This document shows, piece by piece, positions 14,928 to 23,306 of a stretch of DNA of 46,394 bases; the first letter of the stretch is position 1, and the number at the start of each line of letters is the position of its first letter. The notes under the pieces are model-generated. The model was not told the origin of the DNA. It made no database searches and saw nothing but the letters and a program-made list of their open reading frames with translations. Location of the stretch: positions 1-46,394 of the forward strand of contig CAKRJP010000019.1 in the NCBI GenBank assembly GCA_934351835.1, in the 5' to 3' direction. A program made the translations under genes and the position numbers. The DNA comes from an uncultured Lachnospiraceae bacterium (GTDB lineage Bacteria > Bacillota > Clostridia > Lachnospirales > Lachnospiraceae).

Positions 14928-17057
14928 ATGAAATTGACTTTGGGCAGTACCTGGGAGAATTATGATAAGAAGAATTTAAAAAATGACCTGCTGGCGGGTC
15001 TTATCATCATGGCGGTTTCTATTCCGATTTCTATGGGATATGCACAGATTGCGGGATTGCCGGCTGTATATGGACTTTATGGATCGGTATTTCCGATTCT
15101 TGCGTTTGCATTTTTTTCTACTTCGCCACAATTTATTTTTGGAGTAGATGCGGCACCTGCAGCGCTGATTGGCTCTGCATTGATTAGTTTGAATATAGAG
15201 AGTGGTTCTGAAGCCGCCATCAAAGCGGTTCCCGTGTTGACGTTATTTGTGGCATTGTGGCTTCTGGCGTTTTATCTTATGAAGGCAGGAAAACTTGTTA
15301 ATTATATTTCTGCTCCGGTCATGGGCGGATTTATCACAGGAATCTGTACAACAATTATTCTGATGCAGGTTCCGAAAATTTTAGGAGGAACTTCCGGAAC
15401 GGGAGAATTCTTTGAACTGACGGAACATATCGTAGAGACCGTTTCACATATTAATACGACGTCGTTGATTTTAGGAATCGTGGCATTGATTATTTTATTT
15501 GTTTCTAAGAAATTAATTCCGAAGTTTCCGATGGCAGTAGTTCTGATGGCAGCAGGCGCCGTTATGACGAAGATTTTACCGTTAGAGCAGATGGGTGTGC
15601 AGACGCTTGCGGCAGTAGAGCCGGGCCTTCCGAAGTGGAGTTTCCCGGATCTGTCAGTGGTTCCTCTTACGGATGCCGTGACGATCAGTCTGTCGGTAGC
15701 CGTGGTCATTATGGCAGAAACCTTATTGGCAGAAAATAATTTTGCCCAGAAAAATGGTTACAAAATCAATGACAATCAGGAAATCCTGGCGTTTTCAGCA
15801 GGAAATTTTCTGGCAGCCTTCACCGGCTGCTGTCCGATCAACGGGTCTGTTTCCCGTACAGCGATGGGAGAGCAGTATCAGGCAAAAACGCAGTTTACGG
15901 GAATCGTGGCTGGAATCAGTATGATGATATTATTATTGTTCGGAACTGGTTTTATTGGATATCTGCCAATTCCGGTACTGACGGCAATTGTTATTTCTGC
16001 GCTGGCGGGAGCCACAGAGTTTGAACTGGCGGTGAGACTTTGGAAAGTCAGCCGCAAAGAGTGTTTTATATTTATTGGTTCATTTTTAGGAGTGTTGCTT
16101 CTTGGAACAGTTAACGGCGTACTGATTGGTATTATTCTTTCATTTTCTGAGGTCATCATCCGCAGTGCAAAACCGGCGAGATGTTTCCTTGGTGTACAGC
16201 CGGGACACACGGAATTTCGAGATTTCAGAGAAGGAAGTCAGATCAGTGCCATTGAGGGTGTGGTAATTTATCGGTTCAGCAGTAATCTGTTCTTTGCAAA
16301 TGTGCAGGAATTACAGCGTGATATCGAAGAAAGTCTCAGAGAAAATACGAAAGCGGTGATCTTAGATGCCAGTGGTATCGGAAGTATCGATATTACAGCG
16401 GCGGATCGAATCGAAATCTTGTATCGTTCCTTAAAAGAAAAAGGTGTTCGTTTTTATATAACGGAGCATATTGCTGAGTTAAATGAACAGCTCCGGGCTC
16501 TTGGACTGGGTTATCTGATTGAGGAAGGAAACGTCAGACGGACAATTGCGGTGGCACTGGAAGATCTGGGGATTTATAAGCCGTATCCATTGGAAGGTGG
16601 CATGCGCAATCCTTATCGGACACCATCCAGAAAACGTGCGGATAACCGTGTACAGGAATTTGTCTGGGCGTTTGGTTCTGATGCAGAAGTGCAGATGGAA
16701 AAGCAGATTGTAAGACAGATTGAACAGCTAAAGAAAACCGGCGATGTGGAGAATTTGTTACATGGAAGATGGGCACACATGGATGCATTGGATGAGGATG
16801 AGTGGTTAGAACATCTGGAAGAGCATCTGAAAGAAATCGTGCGCATTTCCGGTAAGGATGAAAAGACACTGGCGGCACATTTTGAGGCACATCGAAAAGA
16901 AGTGCATGATCGTATCGCAAGAGAACATCCGGAACTGGCAGAGCGTTTCAAAGAGAGAAGACATCTTCTGGATGAGCACTTAAAAGAGCGGCGGCCGGAG
17001 ATTTACAAACTGGTACTGAGCTTAAGGGAAGAAAGAGAAGAACGGAAAGACAGATAA
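14928..17057 (+). CDS. SulP family anion transporter with STAS domain
   Basis: The 709-residue protein has the SLC26/SulP layout: a membrane domain of many helices (about 20-420) with the N-terminal signature around SIPISMGYAQIAGLPAVYGL, the AFTGCCPINGSVSRTA segment, and a cytosolic STAS domain (about 430-545, with LDASGIGSIDITA). It would carry sulfate, bicarbonate or another anion. After STAS there is an unusual tail of about 160 residues, strongly charged, helical and rich in His, Glu and Arg (repeats of EHL, HLKE, ERRH type). ATG 14928 with GGAG 10 bases upstream is preferred to GTG 14919. Upstream control by a cyclic-dinucleotide riboswitch is suggested by order and orientation. Confidence 0.88.
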   Translation: MKLTLGSTWENYDKKNLKNDLLAGLIIMAVSIPISMGYAQIAGLPAVYGLYGSVFPILAFAFFSTSPQFIFGVDAAPAALIGSALISLNIESGSEAAIKAVPVLTLFVALWLLAFYLMKAGKLVNYISAPVMGGFITGICTTIILMQVPKILGGTSGTGEFFELTEHIVETVSHINTTSLILGIVALIILFVSKKLIPKFPMAVVLMAAGAVMTKILPLEQMGVQTLAAVEPGLPKWSFPDLSVVPLTDAVTISLSVAVVIMAETLLAENNFAQKNGYKINDNQEILAFSAGNFLAAFTGCCPINGSVSRTAMGEQYQAKTQFTGIVAGISMMILLLFGTGFIGYLPIPVLTAIVISALAGATEFELAVRLWKVSRKECFIFIGSFLGVLLLGTVNGVLIGIILSFSEVIIRSAKPARCFLGVQPGHTEFRDFREGSQISAIEGVVIYRFSSNLFFANVQELQRDIEESLRENTKAVILDASGIGSIDITAADRIEILYRSLKEKGVRFYITEHIAELNEQLRALGLGYLIEEGNVRRTIAVALEDLGIYKPYPLEGGMRNPYRTPSRKRADNRVQEFVWAFGSDAEVQMEKQIVRQIEQLKKTGDVENLLHGRWAHMDALDEDEWLEHLEEHLKEIVRISGKDEKTLAAHFEAHRKEVHDRIAREHPELAERFKERRHLLDEHLKERRPEIYKLVLSLREEREERKDR

Positions 17058-17102
17058 GAAGGACAGCTAAGGGAGAGCTTCGGCTCTCTCAATTATTAAA
17101 TG

Positions 17103-17153
17103 GAGTATCAAGGTAGAAATGAATTTCCAAAATCCTTGATACTCTATTTTTTT
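17103..17153 (+). terminator. Intrinsic terminator after SulP
   Basis: GAGTATCAAGG (17103-17113) pairs perfectly with CCTTGATACTC (17134-17144), followed by TA and seven T. A shorter GGGAGAGC-TTCG-GCTCTCTC hairpin lies just before it (about 17071-17090). Together they separate SulP from the fab operon. Confidence 0.85.
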
Positions 17154-17188
17154 GCACGCTGATTGTACATTTTCTGCATTTTTGTAAA

Positions 17189-17218
17189 TTGTTTTCTTCC
17201 CATGGTTCTTGTTAGAAT
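17189..17218 (+). promoter_or_regulatory. Probable fab operon promoter
   Basis: TTGTTT (17189-17194) and TAGAAT (17213-17218) are 18 bases apart, 43 bases before fabH. The -10 overlaps the motif shared with the tetR promoter. Confidence 0.45.
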
Positions 17219-17241
17219 CATACCTGTTGAAACTAATAAAC
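17214..17241 (+). promoter_or_regulatory. Putative operator shared with the tetR promoter
   Basis: The pattern AG-N-ATCATACC-N8-CTAATA-N-AC is found here and, inverted, at 27504-27531 before the TetR gene of the same operon. The 8-base spacer sequences do not match at all, while the outer blocks match at 18 positions. Here it begins within the -10 and extends past the likely start point, which fits repression. Confidence 0.55.
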
Positions 17242-17260
17242 AAATCACAGAGGTCAAAAA

Positions 17261-18238
17261 ATGATCGGAGTAATAAAAGGAACCGGAGCTTTTGCCCCGG
17301 AGAAAATTCTGGAGAATGAGGAACTTACAGAATTGGTGGATACCAGCGATGCATGGATCAGGGAGCGGACAGGTATTGTAAAAAGGCATATCGTGACTCA
17401 TGAGACAACCGCTGAGATGGCGGCAAAAGCAGCCAGGATGGCACTTCTTGAGGCAGACATATCTGCGAAAGATTTAGATATGATCATCGTATCGACGATA
17501 TCGTCGGAACGAATCATGCCGTGCACAGCTTGTAGCGTACAGGGAAAAATCGGTGCGGAAAAAGCATTGTGTTTTGATCTCAGTGCAGCCTGCAGTGGAT
17601 TTATAGTCGCTTATAATACGGCATGTGCCTATATCGAAAGCGGACTGTATCAGAAAATACTGATTATAGGAAGTGAGAGCCTTTCTAATCTGACAAACTG
17701 GAAAGACAGAGGTACTTGCGTATTATTTGGAGATGGCGCAGGGGCGGCGGTTATTACAGCAGAGGAAGGAAACGGTTATCACCCGGTCGCCTGCTCGGAC
17801 GGAACGCTGGGAGAAGCACTGACATTAAGGAGCAGACATGACCATAATCCATTTGCAGGGAAAAAAGTGGATTACGAGGACCATACGTATTATATGGAAA
17901 TGGATGGGCAGGCTGTCTTTAAGTTTGCGGCGAGAAAAGTCCCACAGGTGATTGAAGAGGTGCTTGGGAAGAATAAGTTAAAAAAAGAAGAAATTGCTTA
18001 TTATGTACTTCATCAGGCGAACCGACGAATTGTAGAAACGGTGGCAAAAAGATTGAAAGAACCTATCAGTAAATTCCCAATGAATATGATGGAATACGGG
18101 AATACATCCTCCGCAAGTATTCCGATATTACTGCATGAAATGAAGCAGAAACAAATGTTAAAAAGTGGAGATAAAGTCGTACTTGCCGGATTTGGAGGGG
18201 GACTTACCTGGGGGGCCTCAGTCCTTACCTGGAAGTGA
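17261..18238 (+). CDS. fabH: Beta-ketoacyl-ACP synthase III (FabH)
   Basis: FabH starts fatty-acid chains by condensing an acyl-CoA with malonyl-ACP in the cytosol. The 325-residue protein has the full catalytic triad: Cys111 in LSAACSGF, His251 in LHQANRR and Asn281 in YGNTSSAS, plus the C-terminal GFGGGLTWGA. AGAGG lies 7 bases before the ATG. It is the first gene of the fab operon behind the promoter and the putative TetR site, so it is well placed to set flux. Nothing looks truncated. Confidence 0.96.
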   Translation: MIGVIKGTGAFAPEKILENEELTELVDTSDAWIRERTGIVKRHIVTHETTAEMAAKAARMALLEADISAKDLDMIIVSTISSERIMPCTACSVQGKIGAEKALCFDLSAACSGFIVAYNTACAYIESGLYQKILIIGSESLSNLTNWKDRGTCVLFGDGAGAAVITAEEGNGYHPVACSDGTLGEALTLRSRHDHNPFAGKKVDYEDHTYYMEMDGQAVFKFAARKVPQVIEEVLGKNKLKKEEIAYYVLHQANRRIVETVAKRLKEPISKFPMNMMEYGNTSSASIPILLHEMKQKQMLKSGDKVVLAGFGGGLTWGASVLTWK

Positions 18239-18307
18239 TGCACAGAAGCGAAAGCAACAGGTAGAAAAAGCAAAGAAAGATTAAAAATAAAAAAGGAGAT
18301 TGCAAAA

Positions 18308-18535
18308 ATGTTTGAAGAAATCAGAAAAATCGTATCAGAAAATCTTGGAGTAGAGGAAAATGGAATTACAATGGAGACTTCTTTCAAAGAAGATTTGGAA
18401 GCAGATTCTTTAGATCTGTTTGAAATGGTCATGGCACTGGAAGAAAAGTATGGGATTGAAATTCCGTCAGAGGATTTAGAAAAACTTTCCAATATTGCGG
18501 ATGTCATTTCTTATATTGAAAGCCATAAAGAATAA
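18308..18535 (+). CDS. acpP: Acyl carrier protein
   Basis: A 75-residue acidic four-helix protein with the phosphopantetheine site Ser34 in ADSLDLFEM, close to the usual DSLDxVE motif. It carries growing acyl chains between the Fab enzymes. AAAGGAG lies 9 bases before the ATG. The 69-base gap after fabH holds no other gene. Its place inside the fab operon supports a housekeeping fatty-acid role rather than a polyketide one. Confidence 0.95.
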   Translation: MFEEIRKIVSENLGVEENGITMETSFKEDLEADSLDLFEMVMALEEKYGIEIPSEDLEKLSNIADVISYIESHKE

Positions 18536-18577
18536 GAAAACTCAGACCAAAAAATAAGGGAAAGTCAGGGTAAAAAA

Positions 18578-19516
18578 ATGCAGACAGAATTAACCAGATT
18601 ATTAGGAATCCAATATCCAATCATCCAGGGTGGTATGGCATGGGTGGCAGAGTACCATCTGGCGGCAGCCGTTTCAGAAGCCGGAGGCTTAGGCATCATA
18701 GGAGCTGCAAATGCTCCGGCCGACTGGGTGAGAGATCAGATCAGGGAGACAAAGAAACTGACAGACAAACCGTTTGGTGTCAATGTCATGTTGATGAGTC
18801 CTTATGCAGAAGAAGTTGCAAAAGTTGTTGCAGAAGAAGGTGTGGCTGCGGTAACTACCGGAGCCGGGAACCCGGAAAAATTTATGAAATTGTGGAAAGA
18901 AAAAAATATTAAAGTAATCCCGGTAGTGGCATCTGTGGCACTGGCCAAGCGTATGGAGCGCTGCGGTGCGGATGCTGTGATTGCGGAGGGCTGCGAATCC
19001 GGTGGACATGTAGGAGAAAGCACTACAATGACATTGGTTCCACAGGTAGTGGATGCAGTGAATATTCCGGTGATCGCAGCAGGAGGAATTGCCGACGGAC
19101 GTGGAATTGCAGCGGCATTTATGCTGGGAGCCAAAGGTGTGCAGATGGGAACTCGTTTTGTGGTGACAAAAGAATGTCAGGTGCATTCAAATTACAAAGA
19201 ACGGATCATCAAAGCCAAAGATATAGATACCCGTGTGACCGGAAGAAGTACCGGACACCCGGTACGAACGCTTCGAAATGCCATGACGAAGAAATACCTG
19301 GAGATGGAGAAAAACGGAGCTTCTTTAGAAGAGTTAGAATATCTGACCCTGGGAGCACTTAAGAAAGCGGTTGTGGATGGAGACATTCAGGATGGAAGTG
19401 TTATGTCAGGACAGATTGCAGGGATGATAAAAGAAGAATTATCCTGCAAAGAGGTGATGGATCAGCTGGTGGAAGAGACAGATGTATTGATGAAGGGAAC
19501 AGACCATTATGAGTAA
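18578..19516 (+). CDS. fabK: Enoyl-ACP reductase II (FabK)
   Basis: FabK is the FMN-dependent TIM-barrel enzyme that reduces the trans-2-enoyl-ACP in each elongation cycle, replacing FabI. The 312-residue protein shows PIIQGGMAWVA near the start, GAGNPEKF, AEGCESGGHVGE (residues about 137-148, flavin and substrate region), PVIAAGGIADGRG and GVQMGTRF, all typical. Its stop overlaps the fabD start by 8 bases. A second, longer FabK-like protein is encoded at the end of the operon. No fabI is seen in this window. Confidence 0.94.
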   Translation: MQTELTRLLGIQYPIIQGGMAWVAEYHLAAAVSEAGGLGIIGAANAPADWVRDQIRETKKLTDKPFGVNVMLMSPYAEEVAKVVAEEGVAAVTTGAGNPEKFMKLWKEKNIKVIPVVASVALAKRMERCGADAVIAEGCESGGHVGESTTMTLVPQVVDAVNIPVIAAGGIADGRGIAAAFMLGAKGVQMGTRFVVTKECQVHSNYKERIIKAKDIDTRVTGRSTGHPVRTLRNAMTKKYLEMEKNGASLEELEYLTLGALKKAVVDGDIQDGSVMSGQIAGMIKEELSCKEVMDQLVEETDVLMKGTDHYE

Positions 19517-20429
19517 ACTGGCATTTATTTATCCGGGACAGGGAGCTCAGAAAACCGGAATGGGTGCAGATTTTTATGAAAACAGTGAGATTGCAAGAAA
19601 TATTTATGATCAGGCAGAACAGATGCTTGGAATTGATCTGAAAAATATTTGTTTTAAAGAAAATGACAAGATTAATCTGACAGAATACACACAGCCGGCA
19701 ATGGTGACGACTTGTCTGGCAATGACAAGAGTGCTGATGGAAAGAGGAGTAAAACCAGAGATAACAGCGGGATTGAGCCTGGGAGAATATGCGGCAATTG
19801 CAGTTGCAGGTGCAATGACAGATATGGAGTCGATCAGTCTGGTCAGAAAAAGAGGAATCCTTATGCAAAATGCTGTTCCGGCAGGCGAGGGAGCAATGTG
19901 TGCAGTTCTTGGGTTAACGTCTGAAAAAATTCTGGAAATACTGGAACAGGTGGAAGATGTGACCATTGCGAATTATAATTGTCCGGGACAGATTGTAATC
20001 ACCGGAAAAACGGAAGCAGTAGCATGTGCAGCAAATATTTTAAAAGAAGCAGGTGCCAGAAGAACAGTGATGTTAAAGGTCAGCGGACCGTTTCATTCGC
20101 CGATGATGGTTACGGCGGGAAATACACTGCAGAAAGAGATTGAAAAAATTTCTTTCCAGAGTCTTCAGATTCCATATGTGGCAAATGTGACGGCTGAAAA
20201 AGTAACTGAAGAAATGTTAATCGAAGAGCTGCTTTGCAAGGGAGTCTCTTCTTCTGTGAGATGGCAGCAGAGTGTGGAGACGATGATAGCAGATGGCGTT
20301 GACACATTTGTGGAGATCGGACCGGGGAAAACGCTGGCAGGATTTATGAAGAAAATAAATCGGGAAGTAAAGGTGTATAACGTGTCTTCCTGGGAGGATA
20401 TAGAGAAAGTAGCAGGTATGTTATGTTAG
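19509..20429 (+). CDS. fabD: Malonyl-CoA:ACP transacylase (FabD)
   Basis: FabD moves malonate from CoA to ACP. In this 306-residue protein the nucleophile is Ser90 in GLSLGEYAA and the partner His is His196 in GPFHSPMM; FIYPGQGAQKTGMG opens the chain and FVEIGPGKTL closes it. All are standard. The ATG lies within the end of fabK, and the stop overlaps the fabG start by 7 bases, showing translational coupling. Confidence 0.96.
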   Translation: MSKLAFIYPGQGAQKTGMGADFYENSEIARNIYDQAEQMLGIDLKNICFKENDKINLTEYTQPAMVTTCLAMTRVLMERGVKPEITAGLSLGEYAAIAVAGAMTDMESISLVRKRGILMQNAVPAGEGAMCAVLGLTSEKILEILEQVEDVTIANYNCPGQIVITGKTEAVACAANILKEAGARRTVMLKVSGPFHSPMMVTAGNTLQKEIEKISFQSLQIPYVANVTAEKVTEEMLIEELLCKGVSSSVRWQQSVETMIADGVDTFVEIGPGKTLAGFMKKINREVKVYNVSSWEDIEKVAGMLC

Positions 20430-21163
20430 AAAATAAGATTGCATTGGTGACAGGGGCGTCCCGTGGTATAGGAAAGGCTGTTGCGAAAGAACTGGCGGCG
20501 AAGGGAGCATTTGTCATTGTAAATTATAACGGCTCCAAAGAGGCGGCAGAGCAAGTGGTGAGTGAGATTAAAGCATCCGGAAAAGATGCGGTCAGCTATC
20601 AGTGTGATGTATCACAGTATGCTGACTGTGAGCGAATGGTAACAGAATTAATAAAAACGTATCAGAAAATAGATATTTTAGTGAACAACGCCGGAATCAC
20701 AAGGGACAATCTTTTGATGAAAATGTCAGAAGAAGATTTTGACGCTGTTATCGATACAAATTTAAAAGGAACATTTCACACAATGCGATTTGTGTCCAGA
20801 GCAATGTTAAAGCAAAGAAGCGGACGCATCATTAATCTTTCGTCTGTTGTGGGAGTGACAGGAAATGCCGGTCAGACCAACTATGCGGCATCTAAAGCAG
20901 GCGTGATCGGAATGACGAAAACGGTGGCAAGAGAACTGGCATCCCGTGGCGTGACGGTAAATGCAATCGCACCGGGATTTATAGAGACAGATATGACAGG
21001 GAAATTGAGTGATCGTGTCAAAGAACAGGCAATATTACAGATTCCCTTAGGGAAAATAGGAAAACCGGAAGATGTGGCAAAACTGGCAGGATTTTTAGCA
21101 TCTGATGATGCGGGATATATTACCGGTCAGGTCATTCATGTGGACGGTGGAATGGTAATGTAA
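20423..21163 (+). CDS. fabG: 3-oxoacyl-ACP reductase (FabG)
   Basis: This 246-residue short-chain dehydrogenase reduces 3-ketoacyl-ACP with NADPH. The nucleotide motif TGASRGIG is at 10-17, NNAG at 88-91, and the catalytic set is Ser140/141, Tyr154 and Lys158 (NYAASKAG). The end YITGQVIHVDGGMVM is classical for FabG. The gene overlaps fabD by 7 bases and is followed after 15 bases by fabF with AAGGAG between them. Confidence 0.96.
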   Translation: MLENKIALVTGASRGIGKAVAKELAAKGAFVIVNYNGSKEAAEQVVSEIKASGKDAVSYQCDVSQYADCERMVTELIKTYQKIDILVNNAGITRDNLLMKMSEEDFDAVIDTNLKGTFHTMRFVSRAMLKQRSGRIINLSSVVGVTGNAGQTNYAASKAGVIGMTKTVARELASRGVTVNAIAPGFIETDMTGKLSDRVKEQAILQIPLGKIGKPEDVAKLAGFLASDDAGYITGQVIHVDGGMVM

Positions 21164-21178
21164 TTAAGGAGAGTATGC

Positions 21179-22417
21179 ATGAAACGAAGAGTGGTTGTTA
21201 CGGGACTTGGAGCGGTGACTCCGATTGGAAATACAGTAGAAGAATTTTGGGCAAATATCAAGGCGGGAACCGTTGGAATCGGAGTGATCACCAGATTTGA
21301 TACTTCCGAATATAAAGTAAAACTGGCAGCGGAAGTCAAAGAGTTTGACGCTTCGCAGCGAATGGACAGGAAAGCTGCAAAACGAATGGAATTGTTTTCG
21401 CAGTATGCGGTGGCAGCAGCGAAAGAGGCACTGGAAGATTCAGGGATCCAGATGGAGAAAGAAGATGCATTCAGAGCCGGAGTTATTGTCGGGTCTGGAA
21501 TCGGAAGTCTTAGTACTGTAGAAAGTGAATATGAGAAGATTTTGGACGGAAAAGTAAATCGTGTCAATCCATTGATGGTTCCGAGAATGATTTCCAATAT
21601 GGCGGCAGGAAATATTTCTATCCAGTTAGGACTTCAGGGTAAATGTACTAATGTGGTAACAGCCTGCGCATCAGGTACTCATTGTATAGGAGATGCATTT
21701 CGTGCAATACAGTATGATGATGCAGACATTATGTTTGCAGGTGGAACAGAGAGTTGTATCTGTCCAACAGGAATCGCAGGATTTCAGGCACTTACGGCAC
21801 TGACTAAAGAGACCGATCCATTAAGAGCATCTATTCCGTTTGACAAAGACAGAGGTGGATTTGTACTGGGAGAAGGTGCAGGGGTCGTGGTTTTGGAAGA
21901 ATTAGAACATGCAAGAAAACGAGGGGCTCATATCTATGCAGAAATTGTCGGATATGGTGCAACAGGAGATGCTTTCCATATTACATCCCCGCGTGAAGAT
22001 GGAAGTGGTGCGGCGAAAGCAATGGAACTTGCGATGCAAGAGGGAAATGTCAGTCCCGAGCAGATTGACTACATTAACGCACATGGAACCGGCACTCATC
22101 ATAATGATCTGTATGAGACCAGAGCGATTAAAGCTGCACTGGGAGAGGCCGCATATAAAACGGTGGTAAATTCTACAAAATCAATGATCGGGCATTTGCT
22201 GGGAGCTGCCGGAGGCGTAGAGTTCGTAGTTTGTGCAAAATCTATAGAAGAAAATTATATTCATCAGACTGTGGGAACATTAGAAACCGATGTGGAATGT
22301 GATCTGAATTATGCGATCGGAGCACCAGTTGAAAAAGAAGTATATTATGCACTGACTAATTCGCTTGGATTTGGCGGGCACAATGCAACACTTCTTTTAA
22401 AGAAATATGAGGGATAA
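21179..22417 (+). CDS. fabF: Beta-ketoacyl-ACP synthase II (FabF)
   Basis: FabF extends acyl-ACP with malonyl-ACP. The 412-residue protein has the Cys-His-His triad: Cys163 in TACASGTHC, His302 in NAHGTGT and His339 in MIGHLLGAAGG, and ends in the GFGGHNATLLLKK block. AAGGAG is 8 bases before the ATG. With no fabB present in the operon, it is probably the main elongating synthase. Its stop lies 4 bases before the chosen accB start. Confidence 0.96.
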   Translation: MKRRVVVTGLGAVTPIGNTVEEFWANIKAGTVGIGVITRFDTSEYKVKLAAEVKEFDASQRMDRKAAKRMELFSQYAVAAAKEALEDSGIQMEKEDAFRAGVIVGSGIGSLSTVESEYEKILDGKVNRVNPLMVPRMISNMAAGNISIQLGLQGKCTNVVTACASGTHCIGDAFRAIQYDDADIMFAGGTESCICPTGIAGFQALTALTKETDPLRASIPFDKDRGGFVLGEGAGVVVLEELEHARKRGAHIYAEIVGYGATGDAFHITSPREDGSGAAKAMELAMQEGNVSPEQIDYINAHGTGTHHNDLYETRAIKAALGEAAYKTVVNSTKSMIGHLLGAAGGVEFVVCAKSIEENYIHQTVGTLETDVECDLNYAIGAPVEKEVYYALTNSLGFGGHNATLLLKKYEG

Positions 22418-22421
22418 AGCG

Positions 22422-22850
22422 ATGGAATTTGAAAATCTGTTAAAACTGATCGAGCAGGTATCAAGCTCAGAGTTAGATAGTTTTAGTTATGAAGAAAACG
22501 GAACAAAGATCAAACTAAAAAAAGACAGGAAATATGTAGAAATACCGCAAAATCCGGTGAAAATCCCACAGATTCTTTCTGATAATACAGAAGAACAGAA
22601 AAATGATAAAATCTCAGGCAATGAAGTAAAATCGCCATTAGTTGGGGTGTTCTATGCAGCACCTGCAGAAGATGCTCCTGCATTTGTATCCGTGGGAGAT
22701 ACGGTGAAAAAAGGCCAGACACTGGCAATCGTTGAGGCAATGAAACTGATGAATGAGATCGAATCAGAATATGACGGTGTGGTAAAGAAAATTATGGTTG
22801 CGAATGGAGAGGCTGTGGAATACGGTCAGACATTATTTGTGATAGAGTAG
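22422..22850 (+). CDS. accB: Biotin carboxyl carrier protein of acetyl-CoA carboxylase (AccB)
   Basis: This 142-residue protein carries biotin between carboxylase half-reactions. The biotinyl Lys is Lys108 in VEAMKLMNEI. The N-terminal 35 residues form the usual assembly region, a flexible stretch (about 36-70) follows, and the biotinyl fold takes up the rest with the short thumb around PAEDAPAF. ATG 22422 is used since GAGGGA lies 7 bases upstream; an in-frame ATG at 22407 lies inside fabF. It is part of the fab operon. Confidence 0.94.
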   Translation: MEFENLLKLIEQVSSSELDSFSYEENGTKIKLKKDRKYVEIPQNPVKIPQILSDNTEEQKNDKISGNEVKSPLVGVFYAAPAEDAPAFVSVGDTVKKGQTLAIVEAMKLMNEIESEYDGVVKKIMVANGEAVEYGQTLFVIE

Positions 22851-22856
22851 AGGTTG

Positions 22857-23294
22857 ATGAAAAAGATGAATCATTTAGATATTAATCAGATTAAAGAGAT
22901 CATTCCCCACAGACATCCGTTTTTACTGGTGGATTATATCGAAGATTATGTGCCGGGTGAGTATGCCGTGGGATATAAATGTGTAAGTTACAGGGAAGAT
23001 TTTTTTGCGGGACATTTTCCGCAGGAGCCGGTGATGCCGGGAGTACTCACAGTGGAAGCACTGGCACAGACCGGCGCAGTGGCAATTCTTTCTCTGGCAG
23101 AGAACAAAGGAAAGACTGCATATTTTGGAGCAATTAATAAATGTAAATTCAAGGGAAAAGTAGTTCCGGGAGATAAACTTCGTCTGGAAACGAAGATTAT
23201 CAAGCGAAAAGGTCCTTTGGGAATTGGTGAGGCAGTTGCCAGTGTGGATGGAAAAGTGGTGGTTCAAGCGGAACTGACATTTATGATAGGTTAG
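22857..23294 (+). CDS. fabZ: 3-hydroxyacyl-ACP dehydratase (FabZ)
   Basis: FabZ removes water from 3-hydroxyacyl-ACP. The hot-dog fold protein (about 145 residues) has IIPHRHPFLLVD near the start and the active-site helix GHFPQEPVMPGVLTVEALAQ with the catalytic His and Glu. The exact start is unclear: TAGAGG lies only 3 bases before ATG 22857, but 12 bases before ATG 22866, and a TTG stands at 22854. Either ATG gives a normal protein. It sits between accB and accC, as in many Firmicutes. Confidence 0.93.
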   Translation: MKKMNHLDINQIKEIIPHRHPFLLVDYIEDYVPGEYAVGYKCVSYREDFFAGHFPQEPVMPGVLTVEALAQTGAVAILSLAENKGKTAYFGAINKCKFKGKVVPGDKLRLETKIIKRKGPLGIGEAVASVDGKVVVQAELTFMIG

Positions 23295-23306
23295 GAGAGA
23301 CGTGAA

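Noticed and set aside
17154..17260. A FapR or FabT binding site before fabH
   Set aside because: TTAG and CTAA flank the promoter, but the inner bases do not fit the FapR palindrome, and no FabT-like TTTGA-TCAAA dyad is present. The repeat shared with tetR explains the region better.
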